Positions 38,894 through 48,613 of a stretch of 64,000 bases of DNA are shown here, piece after piece. Every line of letters starts with the position of its first letter. The stretch's first letter is position 1. The position numbers and the translations under genes were made by a program. This stretch comes from JACVRX01 sp963819885. GTDB lineage: Bacteria; Actinomycetota; Actinomycetes; Jiangellales; Jiangellaceae. The notes under the pieces were generated by a model. That model made no database searches and had not been told where the DNA came from. It worked only from the letters and a program-made list of their open reading frames with translations. Location of the stretch: NCBI GenBank assembly GCA_963819885.1, contig CAWFXV010000002.1, positions 1 through 64,000 of the forward strand, read 5' to 3'.

Positions 38894-39216
38894 CCGAATC
38901 CACGAGCGTCACTTCGATCGATGACATCACCGAGGCCATGCGTGACGTCGTCGACCCCGAGTTGGGCATCAACGTCGTCGACCTCGGCCTGGTGTACGGC
39001 GTCGACGTCGACGACGCCGGAGTCGCCACCCTCGACATGACGCTGACCAGTGCCGCCTGCCCGTTGACCGACGTGATCGAGGATCAGACCAGCGCCGCCC
39101 TCGACGGCCTCGTGCAGGACTTCCGGATCAACTGGGTCTGGATGCCGCCGTGGGGGCCGGACAAGATCACCGACGAGGGCCGCGAACAACTGCGCGCCCT
39201 CGGCTTCAACGTCTGA
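38890..39216 (+). CDS. sufT: DUF59/MIP18-type Fe-S assembly factor (SufT-like)
   Basis: 108 residues; ATGA overlap with sufU. Conserved DPELGINVVDLGLVYGV, LTSAACPLTDVIEDQ (the single Cys) and WVWMPPWGPDKITDEGREQL. SufT/PaaD-like proteins help maturation of Fe-S proteins. It is the last gene of the suf operon. Confidence 0.93.
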   Translation: MTESTSVTSIDDITEAMRDVVDPELGINVVDLGLVYGVDVDDAGVATLDMTLTSAACPLTDVIEDQTSAALDGLVQDFRINWVWMPPWGPDKITDEGREQLRALGFNV

Positions 39217-39233
39217 TCACTGCAGGGAGACAC

Positions 39234-39779
39234 GTGGCCATCCAGCCGATCCGGCTGTTCGGTGATCCCATCCTGCGCACCAAGGCCGAGCTTGTCGTCG
39301 ACTTCGACACGGAACTGCGTCGGCTGGTCAAGGATCTGTCCGACACCATGATGGACGCCCCGGGCGTCGGCCTCGCCGCCCCGCAGCTCGGCGTCTCACT
39401 GCGCGTCTTCACCTACTTCGTCGACGACGAGCTCGGCCACCTGATCAATCCGGAGCTGGAGTTGTCGGGCGAGGATCAGTACGACCTCGAGGGCTGCCTG
39501 TCCCTGCCCGGGATCGAGTACGACTGCCGCCGGGCGCTGCGGGTGGTCGCGAAAGGTTTCAACGAGTACGGCGATCCGGTCATGATCGAAGGCGATGACC
39601 TGTTGGCACGCTGTATCCAGCACGAGACCGACCACCTCGACGGTGTGTTGTTCATCGACCGCCTGGATCGCGCGGCACGCAAAGCAGCCATGCGCGCGAT
39701 CCGCGAGGCGGAGTGGCTCGGGCAGACGACTCCGGCGGTCAAGCTCTCTCCGCATCCCACCTACGGCCGGGCGCTCTGA
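39234..39779 (+). CDS. def: Peptide deformylase
   Basis: 181 residues from GTG 39234 (AGGGAG upstream). The three metal-site motifs are present: GVGLAAPQLG, EGCLSLPGIE and QHETDHLDGVLF. It removes the formyl group from nascent N-termini. fmt starts at the base after its stop codon. Confidence 0.97.
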   Translation: MAIQPIRLFGDPILRTKAELVVDFDTELRRLVKDLSDTMMDAPGVGLAAPQLGVSLRVFTYFVDDELGHLINPELELSGEDQYDLEGCLSLPGIEYDCRRALRVVAKGFNEYGDPVMIEGDDLLARCIQHETDHLDGVLFIDRLDRAARKAAMRAIREAEWLGQTTPAVKLSPHPTYGRAL

Positions 39780-40710
39780 GTGCGTGTCGTCTTCGCGGGC
39801 ACCCCGGAAACCGCCGTGCCGTCGCTCTCGGCCATTCTCGACTCACACCATGCGGTCGTCGCGATCCTCACCAGGCCGGACGCTCCGGTAGGCCGCGGGC
39901 GAAAGCTCAGCCCCAGCCCAGTGGCGCAGGTCGCCGCTGATGCCGGCATCGAGGTGCTCAAGCCCCAGCGGCCGCGGTGACCCGGAGTTCCTCGCCCGGC
40001 TCGCCGAGATCAGCCCGGATTGCGCGCCGGTCGTTGCCTACGGCGGGCTACTTCCCCGGGCTGCGCTCGACCTGCCCAAGCACGGCTGGGTCAACCTGCA
40101 CTTCTCGCTGTTGCCTGCCTGGCGAGGTGCCGCGCCAGTCCAGCACGCGATCCTGGCCGGCGACGAGGTCACCGGCGCGAGCACATTTCAGATCGAGGAA
40201 GACTTGGACTCCGGGCCGGTCTACGGCGTGGTCACCGAGGCCGTCCAGCCGACCGATACGAGCGGCGATCTGCTCGAGCGGCTGGCGGTGGCAGGCGCAA
40301 CGCTGCTAGTCGCGACCCTTGACGGCATCGAGGACGGGACGCTTGTCGCGCGCCCACAATCCTCCGGCGGCGTGTCGTGGGCAGCCAAGCTGAGCGTGGC
40401 CGACGCGCAAGTCGAGTGGTCTGCTCCTGCGGTGCGCGTCGATCGGCTGGTTCGCGCTTGCACTCCGGCACCGGGAGCATGGACGACGTTTCGCGGACAG
40501 CGTCTCAAACTCGGCCCGGTACGCGTCGATTCTCAGCCAACGGATCTGACATCAGGGCAGGTGCGGGTGGAACGCGACGGCATCCGCGTTGGCACCGGAA
40601 GTAGTGCCATTCTTCTCGGCGAGGTCCAGCCGCAGGGTAAGCGGCCCATGCCCGCCGATGACTGGGCCCGCGGCGCTCGGCTTGACTCCGCTGAGCGGCT
40701 GGGCCGGTGA
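39780..40710 (+). CDS. fmt: Methionyl-tRNA formyltransferase, one frameshift
   Basis: About 309 residues once the T at 39978 is omitted: KPQRPR in the first frame then continues DPEFLARLAEISPDCAPVVA. Motifs: VVFAGTPETAVPSLSAIL, the formyl-folate site in NLHFSLLPAWRGAAP, and ISDRGLD-like EEDLDSGPVYG. The C-terminal OB-like domain follows (VDRLVRACTPAPGAWTTFRG). It formylates initiator Met-tRNA and is paired with def. The uncorrected frame would end at 39980, removing the active site, so an indel error is likely. Confidence 0.92.
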
Positions 40711-42080
40711 CCGGCCGCCGACAGATGCCTGCTCCGGTCGTGGACGCCGCACGGATCGCCGCGTTCGACGCCCTGCGAGCGGTCGACGAGCGCGATGCGT
40801 ACGCCAATCTGGTCCTGCCGGATCTGCTGCGGGAACGCGGCCTGAGCGGCCGCGATGCCGCGTTGGCCACTGAGTTGGCCTACGGCACCCTCCGCGGCCG
40901 TGGCACGTACGACGCCGTACTGAGCACGAACCTCGACCGGGCGTTGTCCACCCTGGACCCGCCGGTGCTCGACGCGCTGCGGCTGGGAGCTCACCAAGTC
41001 CTATCCACCCGGATCCCGGCACATGCCGCGGTCTCCACCACCGTCGACCTGACCCGGAACCGGATCGGTGAGGGACCCGGAAAGCTGGTGAACGCGGTGC
41101 TTCGCCGAGTGAGCGCCCATGATCTGGAAGCGTGGGTCGAACTGATCGCGCCGACGACGTCTACCGACCCGGTCGAGCGGCTGGCGCTGCGCTACTCGCA
41201 TCCGGCCTGGATCGCGCGAGCGATGCTCGACTCACTCGGTGGCGACATCGAGGAGCTCGGCCGGGCGCTCGCTGCTGACAACGAGCGACCCGAGGTGACC
41301 CTGGTAGCCCGTCCCGGCCGTGCGGAAGTCGACGAACTTCTCCAGGCCGGCGCACGAGCGGGCCGCTGGTCGCCCTACGCAGCGGTGCTGGCCGAGGGTG
41401 ATCCGGCCGATCTCGCCGCTGTGCGCGAGCGGCGGGCTGGCATCCAGGACGAGGGCAGCCAGTTGGTTGCCCTCGCCCTGGCTGCCATGCCGCTCGCCGG
41501 GCCCGATGAGCGGTGGCTGGACATGTGTGCGGGTCCCGGCGGCAAGGCGGCCCTGCTCGGCGGACTAGCGACCCAGCGGGGCGCGCGACTGCTCGCCGTG
41601 GAACTCCAGCCGCACCGGGCTCGGCTGGTCGAGAGGGCGCTGCGTGACGACCCTGGCGAACACCGAGTTCTGGTCGCGGACAGTACCGAGCCGATCCCGG
41701 GAGAGCCGGCCTTCGACCGGGTTCTGCTCGATGCTCCGTGCACCGGTTTGGGCGCGCTCCGCCGCCGGCCCGAGGCGCGATGGCGCCGGCAGCCGGGCGA
41801 GGTGGCTGGGCTGCGGTCGCTGCAGGTGCGGCTGCTGCGCGCGGCCATCGACGCTGTCCGGCCGGGCGGGGTCGTGGAATATGCGACCTGCTCTCCGCAT
41901 CTCGCCGAGACAGCCACCGTCGTCTCCGACGTCATGCGGCACCGAAGGGACGTGCAGCAGCTCGACGTACGGCCGTACCTTCCCGGCGTGCCCGATCTAG
42001 GTCACGGGCCGGACGTCCAACTCTGGCCGCACCGGCACGGCACCGACGCGATGTACCTGGCGCTGTTTCGCCGCCGCTAG
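40707..42080 (+). CDS. rsmB: 16S rRNA (cytosine-967-C5)-methyltransferase RsmB
   Basis: 457 residues; GTGA overlap with fmt. An N-terminal NusB-like RNA-binding domain (DLLRERGLSGRDAALATELA; KLVNAVLRRV) is followed by an m5C methyltransferase domain: GIQDEGSQLVALAL, MCAGPGGKAALLG, FDRVLLDAPCTGLGALRRRP and the catalytic Cys in EYATCSPHLAET. Confidence 0.95.
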   Translation: MTGRRQMPAPVVDAARIAAFDALRAVDERDAYANLVLPDLLRERGLSGRDAALATELAYGTLRGRGTYDAVLSTNLDRALSTLDPPVLDALRLGAHQVLSTRIPAHAAVSTTVDLTRNRIGEGPGKLVNAVLRRVSAHDLEAWVELIAPTTSTDPVERLALRYSHPAWIARAMLDSLGGDIEELGRALAADNERPEVTLVARPGRAEVDELLQAGARAGRWSPYAAVLAEGDPADLAAVRERRAGIQDEGSQLVALALAAMPLAGPDERWLDMCAGPGGKAALLGGLATQRGARLLAVELQPHRARLVERALRDDPGEHRVLVADSTEPIPGEPAFDRVLLDAPCTGLGALRRRPEARWRRQPGEVAGLRSLQVRLLRAAIDAVRPGGVVEYATCSPHLAETATVVSDVMRHRRDVQQLDVRPYLPGVPDLGHGPDVQLWPHRHGTDAMYLALFRRR

Positions 42081-42110
42081 TCGCGTGACAATCCGTTAGC
42101 CTGCGCTGGC

Positions 42111-42776
42111 GTGGGTCCGCTGATCGCGCCGAGCATCCTGTCGGCGGACTACGCCAACCTCCAGTCGGAGATCGCCCGTGCCGTCGGCGCCGATTGGGTG
42201 CACGTCGACGTCATGGACAACCACTTCGTGCCGAACCTGACGATCGGCCTGCCGGTCGTCGAGGCGTTGCTTGCCCGCACCGAGCTGCCCCTCGATTGCC
42301 ACCTGATGATCGAGAACCCGGACCGGTGGGCACCGGGATACGCCGAGGCCGGCGCGCACAGCGTCACGTTCCACATCGAGGCAGCAGGTGCGCCGGTGCG
42401 GTTGGCCCGTGAACTTCGGCGCATCGGGTCCCGGGCTGGAGTAGCCCTCAAGCCGGCGACGCCTGTGGACGCGGTGGTTGACCTACTCGCCGAGATCGAC
42501 CTGCTGCTCGTCATGACGGTCGAGCCCGGCTTTGGCGGGCAGGCGTTCCTCGAGATGTGCCTGCCGAAAATCCGGCGGGCACGTGAGTTGGTGTCTCGCT
42601 CGGGCCTGCCGGTGTGGCTTCAGGTCGACGGTGGAGTATCGGCGGAGACGATCGAACGCTGCGCGGGAGCGGGCGCCGATGTCTTCGTCGCCGGCAGCGC
42701 CGTGTTCGACGCCCACGACCCGGCGGGCGCCATCGACAAGCTGCGCGCGCTCGCGGCAGCCCGAACCCCCGGTTAG
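42111..42776 (+). CDS. rpe: Ribulose-phosphate 3-epimerase
   Basis: 221 residues from GTG 42111. TIM-barrel motifs: PSILSADYANLQSEI, VHVDVMDNHFVPNLTIG (metal His/Asp), LDCHLMIENPDRW, VMTVEPGFGGQAFL and QVDGGVSAETIE. It links ribulose 5-P and xylulose 5-P, feeding both the pentose phosphate enzymes and riboflavin precursor supply. Confidence 0.97.
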   Translation: MGPLIAPSILSADYANLQSEIARAVGADWVHVDVMDNHFVPNLTIGLPVVEALLARTELPLDCHLMIENPDRWAPGYAEAGAHSVTFHIEAAGAPVRLARELRRIGSRAGVALKPATPVDAVVDLLAEIDLLLVMTVEPGFGGQAFLEMCLPKIRRARELVSRSGLPVWLQVDGGVSAETIERCAGAGADVFVAGSAVFDAHDPAGAIDKLRALAAARTPG

Positions 42777-42793
42777 ACTTCAGCAGAAGTACC

Positions 42794-42937
42794 ACGCGTG
42801 CTCCGGGGTCGGTGAAACTCCGAACCGGCGGTGACAGTCCGCGACCCGGTCGTCGCTCCTCTACCGAGGGCGACGGGCGGTGGACCCGGTGGAACTCCGG
42901 GACCGACGGTGATAGTCCGGATGGGAGGAAGCGCGCG
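42794..42937 (+). ncRNA. FMN riboswitch (RFN element)
   Basis: All conserved RFN blocks are present in order: GGGGTCGGTGAAACTCCGAA, CCGGCGGTGACAGTCCGCGA, CCCGG, then GGTGGACCCGGTGGAACTCC, GGGACCGACGGTGATAGTCC and GGATGGGAGGAAG. GCGTGC at the 5' end can pair with GCGCGC at the 3' end (P1). It lies 113 bp before ribD and should switch off the rib operon when FMN is abundant. Confidence 0.95.
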
Positions 42938-43020
42938 CGGGCGGTCAGTGGCAGTGGCGTCGAACGCGCCGCGGAGTTGCTGGTCGTCCGAGCGATGTGT
43001 GCCGCCGCGTCCCCCCGGAG

Positions 43021-43043
43021 CTCGCCTTGGTCGGGCGAGGAGG
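43021..43043 (+). promoter_or_regulatory. ribD leader hairpin overlapping the Shine-Dalgarno
   Basis: CTCGCC (43021-43026) and GGCGAG (43034-43039) form a perfect 6-bp stem. Its 3' arm runs into GAGGAGG (43037-43043), the ribosome site of ribD seven bases before ATG. This suggests that the riboswitch acts on translation initiation. Confidence 0.5.
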
Positions 43044-43049
43044 ACCGGG

Positions 43050-44075
43050 ATGGCCAGTCCCGCGGAGATCGCGGCGATGTGCCGGGCGCTCGACCTTGCC
43101 CAGACACCTGGTGTTCCGCTCGGTCCGAACCCGCGGGTCGGCTGCGTCTTGCTAGATGACGGCGGCATCGTCGTGGCGGATGGCTACCACCGTGGCACCG
43201 GCCACCCGCATGCCGAGGTCGCGGCGTTGCGGGCAGCCGGCGACTCGGCCGGTGGCTGTACCGCAGTTGTCACCCTGGAGCCGTGCAACCACGTCGGCCG
43301 GACCGGGCCATGCTCGTCGGCGCTGCGCGATGCGGGGGTCGTCCGGGTCGTCTACGCGCAGCCCGATGTGAATCCACTGGCTCGGGGTGGCGCTGAGGCA
43401 CTTCGAACGGCTGGCATCGACGTCGAAGGCGGTGTTCTGGCCAACGAGGCACGAGCTGTCAACCCGGAGTGGACGTTCGCCGTCGAAACCGGACGCCCGT
43501 TCGTGACCTGGAAGTTCGCGGCGACGCTCGACGGCCGCAGCGCCGCCGCCGACGGCACCAGCCAGTGGATCACCTCGCCGGAAGCCCGCGCCGATGTCCA
43601 CCGTCTCCGGGCCGAGAGCGACGCCATCCTGGTCGGGACAGGGACGGTGCTCACCGACGATCCCCAGTTGACCGTGCGCGACGGTGACGGCACGCCACTG
43701 GATCGACGGTTCCAACCGTTGCGCGCCGTGATGGGGATGCGCCCGATTGCAGCCGACGCGGCGGTTGCCGATCACGCGGCCGAGTCGCTTCGACTCAGGA
43801 CCCGTGATCCGGGCCATGCTCTGGCGGTGCTCTTCGGCGACGGCCGGCAGCGGGTCTGGCTCGAAGGCGGACCGACCCTGGCGGCAGCATTTCTGCGTGC
43901 CGGGCTCGTCGACCGAACGGTCGCCTACCTTGCCCCGGCCCTGCTCGGGGCCGGGCCGGCGGCCGTCGGCGATCTGGGTGTCACAACAGTCGCCGACGCC
44001 GTCCAGCTCGAACTCACCGACGTCATGCAGGTCGGGCCCGACCTGCGGATCACCGCCCAGCCCAGAAAGGGGTGA
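43050..44075 (+). CDS. ribD: Bifunctional diaminohydroxyphosphoribosylaminopyrimidine deaminase / reductase
   Basis: 341 residues from ATG 43050. The deaminase domain has zinc motifs GHPHAEVAAL and LEPCNHVGRTGPCSSALRDA. The reductase domain has FVTWKFAATLDGRSAAADGT, SQWITSPEARADVHRLRAES, DAILVGTGTVLTDDPQLTVR and VWLEGGPTLAAAFLRAG. It catalyses the second and third steps of riboflavin synthesis. It is the first structural gene of the operon behind the FMN riboswitch. Confidence 0.96.
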   Translation: MASPAEIAAMCRALDLAQTPGVPLGPNPRVGCVLLDDGGIVVADGYHRGTGHPHAEVAALRAAGDSAGGCTAVVTLEPCNHVGRTGPCSSALRDAGVVRVVYAQPDVNPLARGGAEALRTAGIDVEGGVLANEARAVNPEWTFAVETGRPFVTWKFAATLDGRSAAADGTSQWITSPEARADVHRLRAESDAILVGTGTVLTDDPQLTVRDGDGTPLDRRFQPLRAVMGMRPIAADAAVADHAAESLRLRTRDPGHALAVLFGDGRQRVWLEGGPTLAAAFLRAGLVDRTVAYLAPALLGAGPAAVGDLGVTTVADAVQLELTDVMQVGPDLRITAQPRKG

Positions 44076-44076
44076 C

Positions 44077-44676
44077 ATGTTCACCGGGATCGTCGAGGAG
44101 ATGGGCGAGGTAGTCGCGGTCGACCACGACGCTGAGTCGGCCCGGCTCACGGTGCGAGCGCCAGGCGTCACGGCCGACGCAGTGCTGGGGAGCTCGATCG
44201 CTGTCAATGGCGTCTGCCTGACAGTGGTCGACCTTGCCGATGGCGTCTTCACCGCCGATGTGATGCACGAGACGCTGCTCCGTTCGTCGCTCGGCGCCCT
44301 GTCCGTTGGTTCGCCGGTCAATCTCGAACGCGCCGTTCGGGCGTCCGATCGGCTCGGCGGGCACATCGTCCAGGGTCACGTAGACGGTGTGGGCACGGTA
44401 ATTCACCGACGGGCGGGTGACCGATGGCAGATCGTGCGAATCTCGCTGCCCGACAGACTGTCCCGGTACGTCGTCGAGAAGGGTTCTATCGCGCTTGACG
44501 GCGTGTCGCTCACGGTGTCCGCCGTCGCGGACGGGTGGTTCGAGGTGAGCTTGATTCCGACCACGACGGCGCTGACCACGCTCGGCCAGCGCGCGGTGGG
44601 CGAGCAGGTCAATCTCGAAGTCGATGTGATCGCGAAGTACGTCGAGCGACTGATGAACGGGCGGGTGAATGCATGA
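44077..44676 (+). CDS. ribE: Riboflavin synthase alpha chain
   Basis: 199 residues, two lumazine-binding repeats. The first starts MFTGIVEEMGEVVAV with SIAVNGVCLTVVDL; the second is HIVQGHVDGVGTV and GSIALDGVSLTVSAV. It dismutates two lumazines to riboflavin. One base separates it from ribD and it overlaps ribBA. Confidence 0.96.
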   Translation: MFTGIVEEMGEVVAVDHDAESARLTVRAPGVTADAVLGSSIAVNGVCLTVVDLADGVFTADVMHETLLRSSLGALSVGSPVNLERAVRASDRLGGHIVQGHVDGVGTVIHRRAGDRWQIVRISLPDRLSRYVVEKGSIALDGVSLTVSAVADGWFEVSLIPTTTALTTLGQRAVGEQVNLEVDVIAKYVERLMNGRVNA

Positions 44677-45915
44677 TGACGATCTCTTTGGACCCGGTGG
44701 AGCGGGCGATCGCCGACATCGCTGCGGGTCGGGCCGTGGTCGTCGTGGACGACGAGGACCGAGAGAACGAGGGAGACCTGATCTTCGCGGCCGGCAAGGC
44801 GACCCCCGAGCTGATGGGCTTCATGATCCGCTGGACGAGCGGGTTCGTCTGTGTACCGCTCGAGGGCGAGACCCTGGATCGGCTGAACATCCCATTGATG
44901 ACACCGCACAACCGGGAGCGGATGCGCACTGCGTACACGATCTCCGTCGATGCACGCGACGGCGTCACCACCGGCATCTCGGCGGCCGATCGCGCGCACA
45001 CCGCCCGGGTGCTGGCCGACTCGGCAACCGAACCGTACGAGCTGACGCAGCCCGGGCACGTCATGCCGCTGCGTTATCGCGACGGCGGTGTCCTTGCCCG
45101 GGCCGGTCATACCGAGGCGGCGGTCGACTTGGCTCGGCTCGCCGGCCAGAGCCCGGCCGGAGTTCTGTGCGAGATCGTCAACGACGACGGCTCCATGATG
45201 CGGGCTCCGGCGTTGCGTGCGTTCGCCGACGAGCACGGCCTGGCGATGATCTCCATCGCGGACCTGATCCGGTACCGGCGGCGATACGAGAGCCATGTCC
45301 GCCGCATTGCACTGACCAGGTTGCCAACAGCCGAAGCGATCTTCCAGGTGCACGCGTACCGAGACGTCGTGACCGGCGCGGAGCATGTCGCGCTGGTCCT
45401 CGGCAATGTGGCCGACGGCGATCCGGTCCTGGTGCGCGTGCATTCCGAATGCCTGACCGGCGACACGTTCGGGTCGCTGCGCTGCGACTGTGGGCCCCAA
45501 CTGCGCGCCGCCATGACCGCCGTGGCCGACGAATGGTCGGGGCGTCGTCCTGTACCTGCGCGGGCACGAAGGGCGTGGCATCGGCCTCGCGCACAAGCTG
45601 CGGGCCTACGAGCTGCAGGACGGTGGCCGGGACACCGTCGACGCCAACCTGGACCTCGGGCTGCCCGCCGACGCCCGCGACTACGGGACTGGAGCGCAGA
45701 TCCTGGCCGATCTCGGCGTCAAGTCGATGCGGCTGATGACCAACAACCCGACCAAGCTCGCCGGCCTGGCCGGATACGGATTGCAGGTCGTCGAACGGGT
45801 GCCGATGCCGGTGCGTCCGCACCCCGAGAACATCCGCTACCTGCGAACGAAACGGGACCGGATGGGGCATGCGCTGCCGAATCTGGGAGACGAGCTGGAG
45901 GTGAGGTCCCCGTGA
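44673..45915 (+). CDS. ribBA: 3,4-dihydroxy-2-butanone 4-phosphate synthase / GTP cyclohydrolase II, one frameshift
   Basis: About 413 residues. RibB half: VVVVDDEDRENEGDLIFAAG, FVCVPLEG, DARDGVTTGISAADRA, GHVMPLRYRDGGVLARAGHT. RibA half: VLVRVHSECLTGDTFGSLRC DC and, after removing one G at 45538-45542, GVVLYLRGHEGRGIGLAHKL, then LMTNNPTKLAGL. Both reactions supply the substrates for RibD and RibH. The indel lies in a GGGG run. Confidence 0.93.
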
Positions 45916-46388
45916 CACGAGGCGGCGCGCCGACCACGGACCTGACCGGCGCCGACCAGCTTCGGGTCGGCGTCGTCGCCACGCGGTGGCATGAACAGGT
46001 CATGGCTGGACTGGTGGACGGCGCATTGCGAGCGCTCGCGCAGGCCAGGGTCGACGATCCGCTGGTGCTGCGGGTGCCGGGCTCGTTCGAGCTACCCGTG
46101 GCGTGTGCTCGACTGGCCCGAGCGCGGTACGACGCCCTGGTCGCCCTCGGGGTGGTCATCCGCGGCGAGACTCCGCATTTCGAGTACATCTGCCGGGCCG
46201 CCAGCGAGGGCCTGGTCAGGGTCAGCGTCGACTCCGGGGTCCCGATCGGCTTCGGCCTGCTCACCTGCGATGACGAGGCGCAGGCCCTCGACCGAGCAGG
46301 ACTGCCTGGTTCCGCCGAGGACAAGGGCTTCGAGGCCGCCCAAGCGGCGCTGGCTACGGTCCTGACCCTGCGCGCCTGTTACGCCTGA
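45912..46388 (+). CDS. ribH: 6,7-dimethyl-8-ribityllumazine synthase
   Basis: 158 residues from GTG 45912 (GTGA overlap with ribBA). Conserved VGVVATRWHEQVMAGLVDGA, VLRVPGSFELPVA, LGVVIRGETPHFEYICRAAS (catalytic His in this block), GVPIGFGLLTCDDEAQALDR and NKG-like EDKGFEAAQAAL. It forms the icosahedral lumazine synthase. It ends 10 bp inside the convergent phosphotransferase gene. Confidence 0.96.
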   Translation: MTRGGAPTTDLTGADQLRVGVVATRWHEQVMAGLVDGALRALAQARVDDPLVLRVPGSFELPVACARLARARYDALVALGVVIRGETPHFEYICRAASEGLVRVSVDSGVPIGFGLLTCDDEAQALDRAGLPGSAEDKGFEAAQAALATVLTLRACYA

Positions 46389-47347
46389 GCAGGCCCGATC
46401 GAGGTGGGGCGGGCGACCACGGCTCCCAACAGGGACTCGAGCAGCGTGCGTGCGTGTGGTTCGTCGAGCACCTCGCTGATCCAAGCCGCGGAGTCGGCCC
46501 GATCGGGGTTGCGAGGGTTCGGTGTCAGCCAATCGGTTGCTGCGATCTCGGTGATGTGCCCGAGTTGGGCTATGAGCATCGAGAAGTGTCCGCGCCGATT
46601 CACTCTCGCCGGTCCACCGGCCTCCCGATAGGCGTCGGCGAGAGCGCGGGCCCGACCCGAGTCGGCGCGGGCGAACTCGAAGAGCACACAGCCGAACTCC
46701 TGATTGGGATCAGCCGGCCCGCTGTTCTCCCAGTCGATGACGCAGACTCCGCCGTTCGCGGTGGGCAGGACGTTGTCCGCCCACAGATCGCGGTGGCAGG
46801 TCTGCAGCACTTCGGGTGGCTCGATCCAGGACTCCAGCGCGACCAGTTCATCCCGCAGGTCGGCCAGCCGGTCGGCAAACGGCGCGCCCGCAACCCGAAG
46901 CTGCTCGACCAGCTGATCCCAGCGCTCGGGACCGATCGGTTCCCGATACCACGCGTCCACCGGACCGAGGGCAGTGACAGATACCTGGTGAATAGCGGCC
47001 ACGACCGCTCCGACCAGCGCCGGGTCGAGACGAAGATCCGCCGCGTGCAGATCGACCCACTCGTACAGCCTGGCCTGCTGGCCCTGGCTGGCGGCGAACA
47101 CGGATCCCTCCGTGGTGCGCCGCACCTGCGGGGTCGGCACACCGGCGGCATGGGCGGCCTCCTGAAAGGCGGTGGTCAGTCGCACCTCGTCCTCATTGGA
47201 CGGCTGAAAGGGAACCTTCACTGCCCAGCTGCCGTCCGCTGTGTCCAGCCGCCACACCAGGCCCTGCTTGCCTCTCGCGACCGGCCCGTCCGACAGCCTC
47301 GCGGCACCGCCGAGATCGAAGCGTCGGGCGAGATCCGCGGCGTCCAC
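46379..47347 (-). CDS. Aminoglycoside phosphotransferase-like kinase (APH family)
   Basis: 322 residues. Protein-kinase-like small-molecule kinase: GKQGLVWRLDTADGSWAVKV (ATP Lys), Brenner motif HRDLWADNVLPTANGG, and metal Asp in VCVIDWENSGPADPNQEFGC. A fully hydrophilic C-terminal helical part follows. The substrate is unknown; such genes are abundant in actinobacteria and rarely confer resistance. Confidence 0.85.
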   Translation of the reverse strand: MDAADLARRFDLGGAARLSDGPVARGKQGLVWRLDTADGSWAVKVPFQPSNEDEVRLTTAFQEAAHAAGVPTPQVRRTTEGSVFAASQGQQARLYEWVDLHAADLRLDPALVGAVVAAIHQVSVTALGPVDAWYREPIGPERWDQLVEQLRVAGAPFADRLADLRDELVALESWIEPPEVLQTCHRDLWADNVLPTANGGVCVIDWENSGPADPNQEFGCVLFEFARADSGRARALADAYREAGGPARVNRRGHFSMLIAQLGHITEIAATDWLTPNPRNPDRADSAAWISEVLDEPHARTLLESLLGAVVARPTSIGPAQA

Positions 47348-47389
47348 CAGGCCACTTCAACACAGATGACCGCCGCGCGGCCGAAGTGT

Positions 47390-48506
47390 TCAGAAGGGGG
47401 GAGGGTTGGGATCGACCTCCGGTGGCGGTTCCGAAACGGGTGTGCCTGCGACGAGCGGACCGATGATCTCCGGATCGACCTCATAAGAATGCCCGGTGGG
47501 GGAGGTCCAGATGAACCGACCGGGTTCGGGCTGGCTGAGGAGCCAGCCGTGATGGGTCTTGTCGACATGATGGGCCCGGTGCAGCGGCCCCAGGTTGCCT
47601 TCGGCTGTCGGGCCGCCAGTCGTCGGCCGGGACGGTGTGGTCGGCGTCGCAGCTCTCGGCTCGGCGCAGCCGTCGGCGACCCGTCGGCGATACCTGCAGG
47701 TGCGCCGGTTGGTCGTCGATGCCGAGCAAGGTGGACAGCGGCACGACGACGCCGACGTGCGCGGCCCGGCCGCGCTTCGTACCAAGCGGCATGGACACGT
47801 GGCCGCAGCTGGGGTTGCTGCAGCCGAGGTGCCCAGCCTGGAGGGCGGACCAGCCCATGTCAGCCAGGACGTCGGCGCGGATCTGTTCGAGCGTCCGCGG
47901 ATCGCCGGGTTGGTGGTCTTGATGTGCCGAGCGGCAGCATCGAGGCGGCGGCCTCTGCCGGTCGGCCTTGGCCAGCAGGCGGTCCACCACATCGGCGCGC
48001 AGGCCGGTGCGGTCGGCAAGAGGCCGGGTCTCCTCCGCAATCACCCGCGCCTCATAGCCGTCGAGCCGGCCGGCGGCGAGGGCGTCGAGGACAGCCGGTA
48101 GCTGCTCGACCAGCTCGCACGCCAGCTCCACCCGGGCCCGGGCATTCCCGGGCGAGATGCGCAACTCGGCCGATACGACGGACGCGGCGCCGCGGACGCC
48201 GTGAGTTGGTCGTCGTCGCCGTGTTCGGCGCAGCCGGCGAACATCGGCCGGCGAGCCAGTTCGGCCATCGCGCGGAGCTGCCGCGCCTCCGCGCGAGCCT
48301 TGGCCCGCTCCCAGCAGCCGATCTGGTCGACCAGATCGGCCTCGGCGGCGACAGCCGGATCCGTCTCGCGCTCCGGCGGCGAATCGGCCAAGGCGCTGGC
48401 CAGTACCTGCGAGATCCGCGAGCAAGCCGGCGATCTCGATGCCGGCCGGGCGGGCCGCCAGTACAGCAGCGGGCACCCGTACCACGGTATCCGTCACTTC
48501 GAACAT
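47390..48506 (-). pseudogene. DUF222/HNH endonuclease (13E12-type), several frameshifts
   Basis: The protein can be pieced together across two frames with about five shifts: MFEVTDTVVRVPAAVLAARP, AAEADLVDQIGCWERAKARA, SVVSAELRISPGNARARVEL, CELVEQLPAVLDALAAGRLD, RRLDAAARHIKTTNPA, LEQIRADVLADMGWSALQAG, and the HNH end ESCDADHTVPADDW with EGNLGPLHRAHHVDKTHHG. This is the DUF222-HNH family, spread as repeats in actinobacteria. So many breaks in 1.1 kb suggest real decay or very poor local sequence. The ATG at 48506 lies inside a perfect LexA box. Confidence 0.7.
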
Positions 48507-48514
48507 GTGTTCGA
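48499..48514. promoter_or_regulatory. LexA (SOS) box
   Basis: TCGAACATGTGTTCGA is a perfect palindrome of the actinobacterial LexA form TCGAAC-N4-GTTCGA. It overlaps the start codon of the DUF222/HNH gene (minus strand) and is 100 bp upstream of hisE. Several 13E12/DUF222 genes of Mycobacterium tuberculosis are in the LexA regulon, so the assignment to the HNH gene is the natural one. Confidence 0.85.
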
Positions 48515-48613
48515 TTCTCGGCGCGAGCGCCGACAAGGAATCGTCTCATCCACAAGCCCAATCGAGGTCACGCGGTGGAGGGACTGACTATTCGTCGCCA
48601 TAGGCTGACGGCC

